NCBI GenBank assembly: GCA_021397845.1
Contig: CM038053.1
Coordinates: 81,281,157 to 81,345,156 of the forward strand
Length of the DNA stretch: 64,000 nt
Direction: 5' to 3'
Origin: Areca catechu
Lineage: Eukaryota > Streptophyta > Magnoliopsida > Arecales > Arecaceae
The first letter of the stretch is position 1; each line of letters opens with the position of its first letter. The notes under the pieces are model-generated. The model searched no databases and had not been told where the DNA came from. It saw only the letters and a list, made by a program, of their open reading frames with translations. Positions 11,949-20,967 of the stretch are shown piece by piece. The translations under genes were made by a program, and so were the position numbers.

Positions 11949-13415
11949 GATTAAGTACTAGGATTTGACATTTATCCATGCCCATCACTTATTCAAGATT
12001 AAGGGAGATCGAAGGATTTAATTGCCCAATAACTTCTTACTGAAGGATATTTTGATAATTTCTATCAAATTTCTCATCTTTTGGTTAGGCATGATACATT
12101 TCTAGATGTCAATCATATCTTGTAGGTTTTCATGAATCAAATAGATTGGATTCATGAGTCAATTCGAAAGCTGGTTCGAATTGGCAACTTAGGTCAGCTC
12201 AATTGATCTAATTAGGTTAATCGAGATTGATTGGATCAAATTGGCTTGGACCTAGACCTATTGCTGGCTAGATATAGAACCCAAAGGGTCACACACATTA
12301 GGGAATTGGCCAAGAAAGTCAATTATATTTTTATTAGGGTCAAAGGATCCTAATTGGCTAGCTAATTAACATACTAGCATATGTTGGCTAGCCCAACTCC
12401 TAATCCAATTGGATTGGATCAGCTTGCTTGGTATTTAGGCTAACCAATTTAAGTGAGACTTAAATTGAATTGTGTCCTAATTAGGACAGTATTTATCTAG
12501 AGTTATTTGGGCCTTATCTTGGACTTATGATAGAGTCCAAGATGGAAGGAACACTTGGCACCAATTTTGGCATGCACCAAGGATGAAGGGGTGCAGAAGG
12601 ACCAAGAGTCCTACTTTTAAAACACCTTTTCCAGATAAACATTAAGCCTTTTCTTCTTATCTCCATGTCCAATTGGATGGGCTTTGATGAATCAAAAATT
12701 GGTAATTGGCATGAAAAAGAAGCGCGCACAATGAAGGGTCTCGTCTCTTCATTTTAGGCAGATTCAAGGGGCCAGCATCCTTCTGTTTGAAGACTCTTAA
12801 TTTCTTCGATGCATCCTTTGGGGCCCCACACCTTTTAGCCATCTTATAACTGGTAATATGCCACATGGCATGTGGAGGATTTGCTAGAAAAATGAAGAGA
12901 CATTATATGTCTCTTGGCGTATGAAAGAACATTTCATGATAAGTCCTCTCACCCAAAAGACTCCTTCTGCTAGAAGGGTCTCATTAAAGGACTAAGAAAA
13001 TGACTTATCAGGCACCTCATCCCTCACTATAAATAGGCATCGGTAATCTAATGCCAGGGATTGAATTCTGATCCAAAGAAATCCACTTACTATTTTCTCT
13101 TCCTTCTTAAGACAAGGCTTGTCCTTTAAGACAAGACTTGTCCCTTTAAGACAAGGCTTGTCATTTTAAGACAAGGCCATAAAAAGAAAATTAGGAGGGA
13201 TATTTGAATTCTGAGAGAGAATTCAGAGAGATCTCTGAGTACCCTATAGGAGGGTAGGAGTTCCAGCAAAAGGTGAAAGCCCGAAAGGGTGCCAAAAGAG
13301 TCCAAGTCAAATAAGCAAGCTTGGTAGGAGTGCTTTTTAGTCCGGTTCCTATTTGGATCACCTCTGGAAGACATACACTTGCATTCCTCATGGAAATAAA
13401 GGAGTATAGCACAAG
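11949..13415 (+). mobile_element. 5' LTR of Copia element 3, part 2 (3'-truncated)
   Basis: Continues the homology to the Copia B LTR: gatcgaaggattta, gctggctagatatagaaccc, cacacacatta, and the aagacaaggctt series at 13100-13180 matching the LTR of B. A TATA box (TATAAATA) lies at 13028-13035. Similarity stops near 13415, about 200 bp before the expected LTR end, where gypsy A sequence begins. The remaining LTR end and primer site of Copia 3 are missing. The right boundary is approximate. Confidence 0.65.
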
Positions 13416-13693
13416 AACGGAAATGCTGGCTGGAAAAATCCTTATAAATAACGGTAAGAGGGAATGCTTGAGGTAAGGAACAAGATACTCTTGAAAATCT
13501 CGGAGTCTTTCCCTTCTTCATCTGATCCTTCTCAGAATCTTCCCCATTCTGTGGCAGGAGCCTGCCTCTGACTTAGGTATTGGAGTGTCCCCGTTGAAGT
13601 AATTCCGGCCAGGGATTTTTTTGAAGGTGAACCAGGGAGCAGGCCTGCGATCTAGTAGCTCTGCCCGGTCAGAAAAGGGACTCTGCGCCAATA
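13416..13693 (+). mobile_element. 5' LTR of gypsy A, truncated to its last 278 bp
   Basis: From about 13424 it aligns with 52775-53036, the 3' LTR of A: ccttataaata, gtaagagggaatgc, aagatact, ctcggagtctttcccttct, gtgaaccagggagcaggcctg. It keeps the TATA box (13443-13450) and ends ccaata. Roughly 560 bp of the LTR start are missing relative to the 843-bp 3' LTR. The left limit is approximate. Confidence 0.8.
13443..13450 (+). promoter_or_regulatory. TATA box in gypsy A 5' LTR
   Basis: TATAAATA at the position equivalent to 52784-52791 in the 3' LTR and 57775-57782 in the gypsy E LTR. Confidence 0.65.
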
Positions 13694-13717
13694 GATTGGT
13701 GTTCTAGGAGGGGGGGC
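13694..13717 (+). promoter_or_regulatory. Primer binding region of gypsy A
   Basis: gattggtgttctaggagggg follows the LTR end directly. Gypsy E has gattggcatgctaggtaggg at the same place (58010). The conserved block must be the primer site, but it is not the initiator tRNA-Met site used by the Copia, TR-GAG, C and D elements here. I could not assign the tRNA. Confidence 0.6.
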
Positions 13718-13772
13718 GCAATTCGCATTGTTAAGCTCCCCTCCTTGATAAAGGGGAAGTAAGAAATTCTCG

Positions 13773-14830
13773 ATGGCAAGAGGGAAGACTCAGGTTGCCT
13801 CAACAAGTCAAAGTCATGCTCCATTCCAGGGGGTGCACCCTTGGTAAAGAATGACATTACACCTTCCATAATTATCGTGGGATAGCAGCAGTTCGAAGCC
13901 CTCCTGAACCAGGTCACTAACCTCATGGCTATGGTTCAGGACTTCCGAAATAGAGCTTTCCAGGTGGGGCATCCGCCGGCCACCTCCAAACATAGCTCTC
14001 GATCTTGGAGGAAGAGAGCCCTCGAGAGGGGTCCACACATCTCTTCCCTTGTCCTCGGCCCTCTCTTGAAGGTCGAAGTTCAAGAATGCCTAGGCCCATT
14101 GATTCTCCGTAGGGAGGGAAAAGAGCTAGGCAAACTTTCTCACCCTCTTCTAAAAACTTTACTCCTGTAGAGAAAGTGCCAAAGCAGGTTCTCCTTGATT
14201 ACGATGGGAAATTCAAGGCCATCGAATCAAAGATGGAGAGAATGCAGGAGCAGAGATATCACAATGATTTAGCGATGTGTGATCTGCGCCCGCCCTACAC
14301 CGACTGCGTCATGGCCGAAGTCATCCCTCGGCACTTCAGGGTTCCCCAGATAGAAACCCTATGATGGCACCTCCGATCCTTTTAACTATCTGGGTAGTTT
14401 TAAGGCCTATATGATGATCCAGGGAGCTTCGGATGTGATGTACTGCCTCGTATTCCTGGCCACCTTAAAGAAAGCTACTCGGATGTGGTACTCGAGCATA
14501 TGCCCAGGTACCATCAATTCCTTCTTTGAGTTAGAAAAATTGTTTGTCTTACATTTCAGGACTTGTCACAAGACCCCCCAGAATACGGATACATTGTTCC
14601 TCCTTCACCGGAATGAAGGAGAAAGTCTGCGAGATTACATCTCCAGATTTAATGCAGCCACACCCGAGATGCCCGATCTCAACAAGCACGTGGCCATGTC
14701 TGCATTAAAGAAGGGACTTCGTACATCCAGGCTCACCTTTTTCTTGGATAAGAAGTTCCCCAAAAGCTATGCTGAGCTCTTGTCGAGAGCTCAAAAATAC
14801 ACTGATGCCAAAGAGCAGGTGGCGAATTGA
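13773..14830 (+). pseudogene. Gypsy A gag (Tat-type), frameshifted
   Basis: Start ATG at 13773 (MARGKTQVAS) matches the gag start of gypsy E (MAKGRMQNVS, 58124). Later parts: QQFEALLNQVTNL, PPYTDCVMAEVIPRHFRVPQ, then the retrotransposon gag domain from about 14350 (GSFKAYMMIQGASDVMYC, MWYSSICPGTINSFFELEKL, GESLRDYISRFNAA, MSALKKGLRTSRLTF). It forms the structural capsid of the particle. It is broken by stops and frame changes near 13850, 14168 and 14362, while the main capsid part 14411-14830 is one clean frame. Confidence 0.85.
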
Positions 14831-15049
14831 TGACTTATCGAAGGGAAGCCCCCTTCAAAGAAGAAAAATAACAGGGGACAAGGCCCCCTATTTTCAACAA
14901 CAACAACAAGTATGCTAACCATCGAAGGAGTCCTCCCAAGCCCAGAACATCGGGTGGGAGATTCAACTCCTATACCCCTCTCAACCTCCCTCGTGAAAAG
15001 ATTCTCTTGGAGATAGAAAAAGAAAACTATCTCCAGAGGCCACGTCCTA

Positions 15050-15783
15050 TGAAGGCATCCTCTTTTCGCAAGGAACAGGAATAAATACTACCGATTTCAC
15101 CAAGACCACGGCCATAATACCAAAGAATGCATCCAACTGAGAGATGCAATAGAGGATCTCATCAAGAGATGGTATTTAGGGTGGTACGTTGGTCGTCAAG
15201 GACCTAGGTCAGAAGCTAATGTCCCCCAATCGACTCCTAAAGAGGCTGAACTGCCAAATCAAAGGCCCACCAATGGAGGCGTAGGGATGATACGTCGACC
15301 TGTCGACTGGAGAAGAGATGAAGACGATGTCCCGATGTGACTCAAGGACAACAATGCTATTCTCTTCTCCGACAACGACCTTGCAGGAGTTCGGCTCCAG
15401 CAGACGGCTCTATTGTAATATCGATCGTTGTGGCCAATTATGATGTACGACGAATCTTAGTTGATAATAAAAGTTCGATCGATGTATTGATCTACGATGC
15501 ATTCTCTCAGATGTGTTTACCTAGAAACAAACTATAAAGGTCCCCTATACCACTTACCAGTTTTGGAGGTAATCAGGTTGATGCTGAAGGAGAAATAGTA
15601 CTGCGTGTAACCCTCGGTACTGAACCTCGACAAAAGACACTACTGATCAATTTCACGGTAGTTCGAACCCCTTCGGCCTACAACATCATTCTGAGATGGC
15701 CTACCTTGAACAAATTCCGGACCGTAGTGTCATCCTACTATCTCCTAGTGCGCTTTCCCACCAAAATGGTGTCGGAGAAGTAA
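15050..15783 (+). pseudogene. Gypsy A zinc-knuckle segment and aspartic protease
   Basis: At about 15070 the knuckle reads KYYRFHQDHGHNTKEC. The pattern C-x2-H-x4-H-x4-C of gypsy E has lost its first Cys here (Tyr instead). The protease core follows from about 15400: ILVDNKSSIDVLIYDAF, where gypsy E has DNGSS, so the catalytic DSG/DTG-type turn has Lys for Gly. FGGNQV, VTLGTEPRQK, and PSAYNIILRWPTLNKF (ILGRP in E) complete the fold. The protease would cut the polyprotein, and this copy is probably inactive. Confidence 0.8.
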
Positions 15784-15850
15784 GAGGAGACCAGAGAACG
15801 GTGCGATAATGCCTGATGATCCAGGACAAGCACTCTAATGATCCTACAAC

Positions 15851-16623
15851 TTGGGATCAGCTAGATCCGAGAGACTTACTATAGATTTTGGTGAACCTAT
15901 GGAGAGAACTATCTTGGTACCCTCAACTAAAGAGGACCCCACCAAGGTTGTGCAGATTGGAAGTATGCTTAATGTAAAAACCAGAATGGAGCTGATCTAT
16001 TTCCTTAGAAATAATGCTGATGTCTTCGCCTAGTCACCTTCGAACATGCCAGGGATTTCCATCGAAGTGATCACTCATCGGTTGGAAGTTGCTCCTGGGT
16101 ATAAGCCAATCTGATAAAAGAAGAGAAGCTTTGGCCCTGAAAGACAAAAAGTAATAGATGAAGAGGTGAGCAAGCTCCTCAAGGCAGGGTTCATCCGGGA
16201 AGCCCACTACCCCAAGTGGTTGGCCAATATGGTAATTTTAAAGAAAGCTAATGGCAAGTGGAGGATCTGCATCGACTACATAGATCTCAATAAGGCTTGC
16301 CCAAAGGACAACTTTCTCTTCCAAAGATTGACCAACTGGTTGACACCACCGTCGGCCACCAACTGCTAAGTTTTATGGATGCTTTCTCTGGCTATAATCA
16401 GATCCAAATGGATCCCTGGGATGAGGAGAAAATGGCCTTCATCATTGACAAAGGTCTATATTGCTACAAGATGATGCCATTTGGGCTCAAGAATACTGGA
16501 GCGACACTTCAGAGATTAATCAACAAGGTGTTCAAGGAGCAATTGTGAAGAAACTTGGAGGCCTATGTTGACGACATGATCGTCAAAAGCCTCCTTAGAA
16601 AAGATCACATCCAGGACCTGGGG
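15851..16623 (+). pseudogene. Gypsy A reverse transcriptase, part 1
   Basis: Motifs in order: FLRNNADVFA, KLLKAGFIREAHYPKWLANM, KANGKWRICIDYIDLNKACP, a frameshift near 16300, IDQLVDTTVGHQLLSFMDAF, QMDPWDEEKMAFI, GLYCYKMMPFGLKNTGATLQ, a stop at 16546, then NLEAYVDDMIVKSLL with an intact YVDD box (16564-16575). The frame runs to IQDL at 16623, where the TR-GAG element is inserted, and resumes at 31978. There are stops after DVFA and in the spacer. Confidence 0.9.
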
Positions 16624-16859
16624 TGTTGACTCTGTCTTGATTTTGATGATTGATAAAATGTTTAAGTATATATGAGTACTAATTATATTTTAAGTATATT
16701 TTTCAGATCTTAGTACTCAACCATATGAATGAAGAAATGCTTGTATTTCAGTTGAAAAAGTTCTTAAATTAATGAAAAATTATGGACTTTGGAATTAATA
16801 TGGAAGAACTTGAAGAAGTTAAAGTTTCAATTTGAAGATGTTTCAGCAATGGCACAGGC

Positions 16860-17080
16860 AAGTGTCGACACCTGAAAATGAAGTGTCGACACCTGAGGAT
16901 CAAGTGTCGACACTTGAAGAGTGAAGTGTCGACTCAAGGCCTGAGATAAACAGAAAACTTCAAAAAGCACTTTCAGTCAAGTGTCGACACCTGAAGCTAA
17001 AGTGTCGACACTTGGAAGTAAAGTGTCGATACCCGGAGAATGAAGTGTCGACACTTGGAGGCGAAGTGTCGATACTTGAA
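16860..17080. repeat. Phased array of the palindrome AAGTGTCGACACTT
   Basis: Nine copies start at 16860, 16881, 16902, 16924, 16979, 17000, 17021, 17043 and 17064, with spacings 21, 21, 22, 55, 21, 21, 22, 21. The full 14-bp form is a perfect palindrome centred on a GTCGAC site, and several copies have acct or atac in the right arm. The array lies about 110-330 bp upstream of the TATA box, so a promoter or enhancer role is a reasonable inference. The 3' LTR carries ten copies. Confidence 0.9.
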
Positions 17081-17185
17081 CAGTAATAGCTAGTTTTCTG
17101 GGCTGCAGAACTTCTCCAACTTGCTTCCAAATGGTCATATTTTCCTCCCTAACAACTATAAACGATCATTTAAGTGTTGGGAGGC

Positions 17186-17193
17186 TATATAAA
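17186..17193 (+). promoter_or_regulatory. TATA box of TR-GAG 5' LTR
   Basis: TATATAAA in the context gaggctatataaacatcaag. The same block is present in the 3' LTR near 31183-31195. Confidence 0.75.
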
Positions 17194-17449
17194 CATCAAG
17201 AATCAATGAGAAAGTAATCATTTGGTGAATATTCTTAAAGAATTCAATAGTTGAGTGATTAAAAGCCTTCAAGCTTCCAAGTTTCAAAGAGAGCAATCAA
17301 AGTCTACATCTACAAGCATCAATCAAAGGCTTCATCAACTTGAAGACAAGATCTTCATTAACAATCAAGGGCTTCAAAGAGATATTTGCTTTATTTTAGA
17401 AAGCTTTTATTGTATTCATTTAAACTTGCTCTTACATTGTTTTACTTAA

Positions 17450-17710
17450 GGTTTTTGGCGAGCCTTGGAAAACCAAAGAGATTTTTGGTAAGCCTTTGAA
17501 AATCAAAGTGGTTGTTGGTGAGCCTTGAAAACAACTAGGGTTTACTTGTGAGCCTGAAGCCAAAACAAGTTGTTTAGGTCTTGGTTATCCTGTAAAACAA
17601 AGGGTGGTTGTTAGTGAGCCTTGAAACCAACTAGGATTTGACTTGTGAGCCCGAAGACAAAACAAGTTGTAAAGGTTGTTGGTGAGTCTAAGTTATAAAA
17701 CCAAACTTAG
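17450..17710 (+). repeat. Hairpin series with conserved loop in the TR-GAG LTR
   Basis: At least six potential hairpins share a loop like TGGTGAGCCTTGAA or GAGCCTGAAGCCAAA but have different stems: ggtttt/aaaacc (17450-17474), gatttt/aaaatc (17480-17504), gttgtt/aacaac (17511-17535), acttgt/acaagt (17544-17570), acttgt/acaagt (17641-17667) and ctaagtt/aacttag (17688-17710). They lie downstream of the TATA box and so would be in RNA. The 3' LTR repeats the series at about 31460-31720. Confidence 0.75.
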
Positions 17711-17965
17711 TGAAATTCCCAAGAGGTTCTTAGGGAGTAGATGTAGGTGCTTGGTTGGCATCGAACCACTATAAATCTTTGTATTTGTGTGATTGTTCTC
17801 CTTGTGCTTTTATTTCTTTATTTTCGCTGCATTTATTTGAAATACATAAGCACTTGAATTTCATTAGTACATACTTGCTTTAGTTCATAGATATTTTAAA
17901 TAGTACAAAAGTTTTATAAAACCCAATTCACCCTACCTCTTGGGTTGCCTACCTGAGCCTATAAT

Positions 17966-17977
17966 TGGTATCAGAGC
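17966..17977 (+). promoter_or_regulatory. Primer binding site of TR-GAG element
   Basis: TGGTATCAGAGC, complementary to the 3' end of initiator tRNA-Met, two bases after the LTR end. Confidence 0.9.
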
Positions 17978-18019
17978 GGGTGCTCTGTTTGAAAATCTAA
18001 TGATTTTGAGCTAAAGTTT

Positions 18020-18908
18020 ATGGCAACCCTTATAGGTATTAGTGTTAGACCACCATTTTTGATGGCACAAATTATGCATTTTGGAAAACTCGCATGCGCA
18101 TTCATATTCAATCTATTAATTATTATTTTGGAAAGTTATTGTTAGTGATCCTCATATTCCTTTCATGTTGGTTAATGGCATTTCCATTCCAAAGCTCAAA
18201 GAGGATTGGAATGAATATGATATTAAATAAACTGAAATCAATGCTAAAGTAATGAACTTGCTTTATTGTGCATTGGACTTAAATGAATTTAATAGAATTT
18301 TTTCATGTACATCGGTGAAGAAAATATGGGATACACTTGAAGTTACTCATGAGGGTACTCTTCAAGTAAAGAATTCTAAAATTAATTTGCTTGTACATTC
18401 TTTTGAAATTTTTGAAATGATGCACTATGATTCTATTTCTGATATGTATACTAGATTTATGACTATTATTAGTGAATTAAAAAATCTTGGCAAAATCTAT
18501 ACTAATGCTGATTTGGTGAACAAAATTCTTAGATCCTTGCCAAAATCATGGGATCCAAAGGTGACGGCGATCCAATAAGCTAAAGATGTAGAAACCTTAT
18601 CTTTGGAGGAGCTTATCAGTTCACTCATGACCTATGAGTTGAACTTGTGGCAAAGGATAGTGGAAGCTGATACAGAAAAGAAGATAATGGCTTTCAAAGC
18701 CAAAAAGAAATTCAAGGCAATGATGGCAACTTGGAGCGATAGCGAAGATTCAAGTATAGATGATGAAGTTACCCATCTTTACTTCATAGCAAATGAAAAA
18801 AATGTATGTGCTAAAAATAATTATGCTTTTACCTTTAAAGAATCACATGATGCATCTAATGATCTTGTGCATGAATATAGATTGCTAAAATTGAGCACTA
18901 GAAATTAA
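18020..18908 (+). pseudogene. TR-GAG element gag (Copia-type UBN2-like)
   Basis: Start ATG at 18020 (MATLIGISVRPP). After a one-base frame change the sequence reads DGTNYAFWKTRM, the N-terminal gag motif of this family. Then come LLYCALDLNEFNRIFSC, KKIWDTLEVTHEGT, KINLLVHSFEIFEM, MYTRFMTIISELKNLGK and ILRSLPKSWDPKVTAI, a stop at 18576, then LSLEELISSLMTYEL and an acidic tail (WSDSEDSSIDDEV). This is the capsid-like gag of SIRE-type Copia elements. A zinc knuckle is not recognisable. Confidence 0.85.
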
Positions 18909-19400
18909 ATAGGCAAGTAGATTCATTTTCTCTTAACAACACCAATCTTGCAAATAAAAATGGTAATTTAATGCCAAAATTGATATTTTAAAAAATGAAA
19001 AGAATAATTTTTCTAAAGAAAATGAATTTTTAGAAAAAGAAAATATTATTTTGAAAGATTTATGAATATTTTGGTTGAGGAAAAGAAGCAAAAACTTTTG
19101 AAAAATTTCTCTATTCCTGCTTCTTTCAATTTATCTTCTAAATTTGGTTTTAATACTTATCCTTCTAGATTAAGAAAAGTTTGGGTTACAAAAGGAACCA
19201 TAATTACTAATCATAAAGGACCCAAGAAAGTTTGGGTACCGAAAATATTCACTTAATTTGTTTTGCAGGAATGTCTTACAGCCCATCATGAAAAAAGGAA
19301 GTTCTTGAAAAGTGGCTGTACAGGACAATTTAAAGAAGTGGACAAGCTACATTTTGGACTAAATGGTAAAAGGAAGGACTATATATATGGTAAATTCTAA
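18909..19400 (+). pseudogene. TR-GAG gag/pol linker remnant
   Basis: A lysine-rich stretch ends SRLRKVWVTKGTIITNHK and GPKKVWVPKIFT (19153-19253), the linker that in SIRE-like elements precedes the protease. The next bases read GMSYSPS in one frame and FLKSGCTGQF in another. The latter resembles the protease motif with Lys in place of the catalytic Asp. Pol coding ends here, which marks where the ancestor lost PR, IN and RT. Confidence 0.6.
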
Positions 19401-20705
19401 ATATTTTCTTCCATAATTGAAAATGTAGTTGAATTTTTATTGCATCAATTACTTTGAAAAATTATTTAAATAGTTAAATTAGAATCAAGTTTGGACTTAT
19501 CATCATTGGCTATGATCATGAACTTTTTGGTGTTGATGATTTCATGCTATCATGATTAACTTATTGTAAACCTTTACTTGATTTTGATTAATGATTTCAT
19601 GAAAAATACTTTTAAAAATGCATATTGATTGAAAAATATTTTATTAATTAATTAGAATCAAGCTTAGATTAATAATCATTAGTTGTTATCGTGACTATTT
19701 TGATGTAATGGATTTCATGCTCTCATGATTTCAACTTATATTATTAGAACTTTCACTTGATTTTGATTAATACAATTTTTGAATTATTTCAAGTGAAATG
19801 TTGTGATTTATGTGCTTTCATTGTTGGCATCTATGCTTAAGTTAGAATTTATTTGAATCAAGTATAGAACTGGTAGTTAAGGGTTCATTTAAGAGAAGGT
19901 ATGCATATTGACAAACCCTTGCTCTAGTAGCTAGACTTGATATCATATTACTTCTAGCATTTGTATGGATATCAAATCATCTTAAATGAATTTGAAATCA
20001 TGCTAAAAGTTTTTAAGTGATATAAATGCTTTGTATTTTGAAAATCATGAATACCTTGAAAAATTTCAAATCTTGATGCATGAGCTTTCATGTTTTATTC
20101 CTCAATAAATGCATATTTTCAAAGAAGGAATAACATTTAGGAGAGCATCCAAAGATTGTTATCATATTTGATGCTTTGAATATTTTGCTTGATATCATGC
20201 TGTACTTATATTGCTCTGATACTCTTTCTCCTTATTTTCAAATCTAATTTTTTAAGGGGAGTTACATTCAAATGGTATCATATTTCAATTGGTATCATGT
20301 TCAATTTGTATCATATTCAATTGATATTATAATTATTTGATTTCATGCATTGATTTTGATGACCTACTTGCTATTCTTTCCAACTTCATTCCCACTTTGT
20401 GTTGCCTTTCACCCTTTTTCATGATGTCAAAAAGGGGGAGAAAATTGTTAAGTATGAAAAGATGAGAAATGAAAGAAAGTGTAAAAGGGGAGAAGAATGG
20501 AAAATTTTTTATCTAAAGGGAAGAATTAGTAAGAAGAAGAAATTTGAAAATTTAAAAATTTTGCATATTTTGAAAAATTTTTTTGAAAATTTTGCGGATC
20601 ATATATTGAGGGGGAGCTTGGTGCTTATTGTTTTGAGCTTACATGTTTATCTTATTGTTAATCTTTTTAAGCTTACCCTTTTCATATACTTAAAGGTTTT
20701 GTCAT
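19401..20705 (+). other. Non-coding interior of TR-GAG element
   Basis: AT-rich, with no conserved coding. It contains repeated phrases such as gattttgattaatgatttcatg, a polypurine-like caaaaagggggag at 20428-20440 and a purine-rich stretch to 20590. It replaces the pol region of a normal element. Confidence 0.6.
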
Positions 20706-20722
20706 CATCAAAAAGGGAAGAT
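20706..20722 (+). promoter_or_regulatory. Polypurine tract of TR-GAG element
   Basis: atcaaaaagggaagat directly precedes the 3' LTR start at 20723, as expected for the plus-strand DNA primer. Confidence 0.8.
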
Positions 20723-20967
20723 TGTTGACTCTGTCTTGATTTTGATGATTGACAAAATGTTTAAGTATATATGAGTACTAATTATTTTTGTATATTTTTC
20801 AGATCTTGTACTCAACCATGTTGAATGAAGAAAGTTTGTATTTCAGTTGAAAAAGTCCTTAAATTAATGGAAAATCAAGTATATGGACTTTGGAATTAAT
20901 ATGGAAGAACTTGAAGAAGTTAAAGTTTTAATTTGAAGATGTTTCAGCAATGGCACAGGCAAGTGTC
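20723..20967 (+). mobile_element. 3' LTR of TR-GAG element, part 1
   Basis: Begins TGTTGACTCTG and matches the first 240 bp of the 5' LTR up to caagtgtc. There it is cut by Copia B inside the first palindrome, and it continues at 30848. Confidence 0.92.

Larger units (their letters stand above)
16624..17963 (+). mobile_element. 5' LTR of TR-GAG element
   Basis: 1340 bp, TGTTGACTCTG to gcctata. It contains a phased palindrome array (16860-17080), a TATA box (TATATAAA, 17186-17193) and a hairpin series (17450-17710) in the transcribed part. It aligns throughout with the split 3' LTR. Confidence 0.92.

Noticed and set aside
9598..13415. 3' LTR of Copia 1
   Set aside because: Copia 1 pol is continuous up to the LTR start and lacks the rest of RNase H and a polypurine tract. 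The LTR family matches Copia B and the Copia 3 gag, so a 5' LTR of Copia 3 fits better. Not fully excluded.
16860..17080. Regular repeats with about 21-bp spacing resembling a CRISPR array
   Set aside because: The spacers are short variants of the same sequence, the array lies inside an LTR and is copied in the other LTR, and the sequence is plant.
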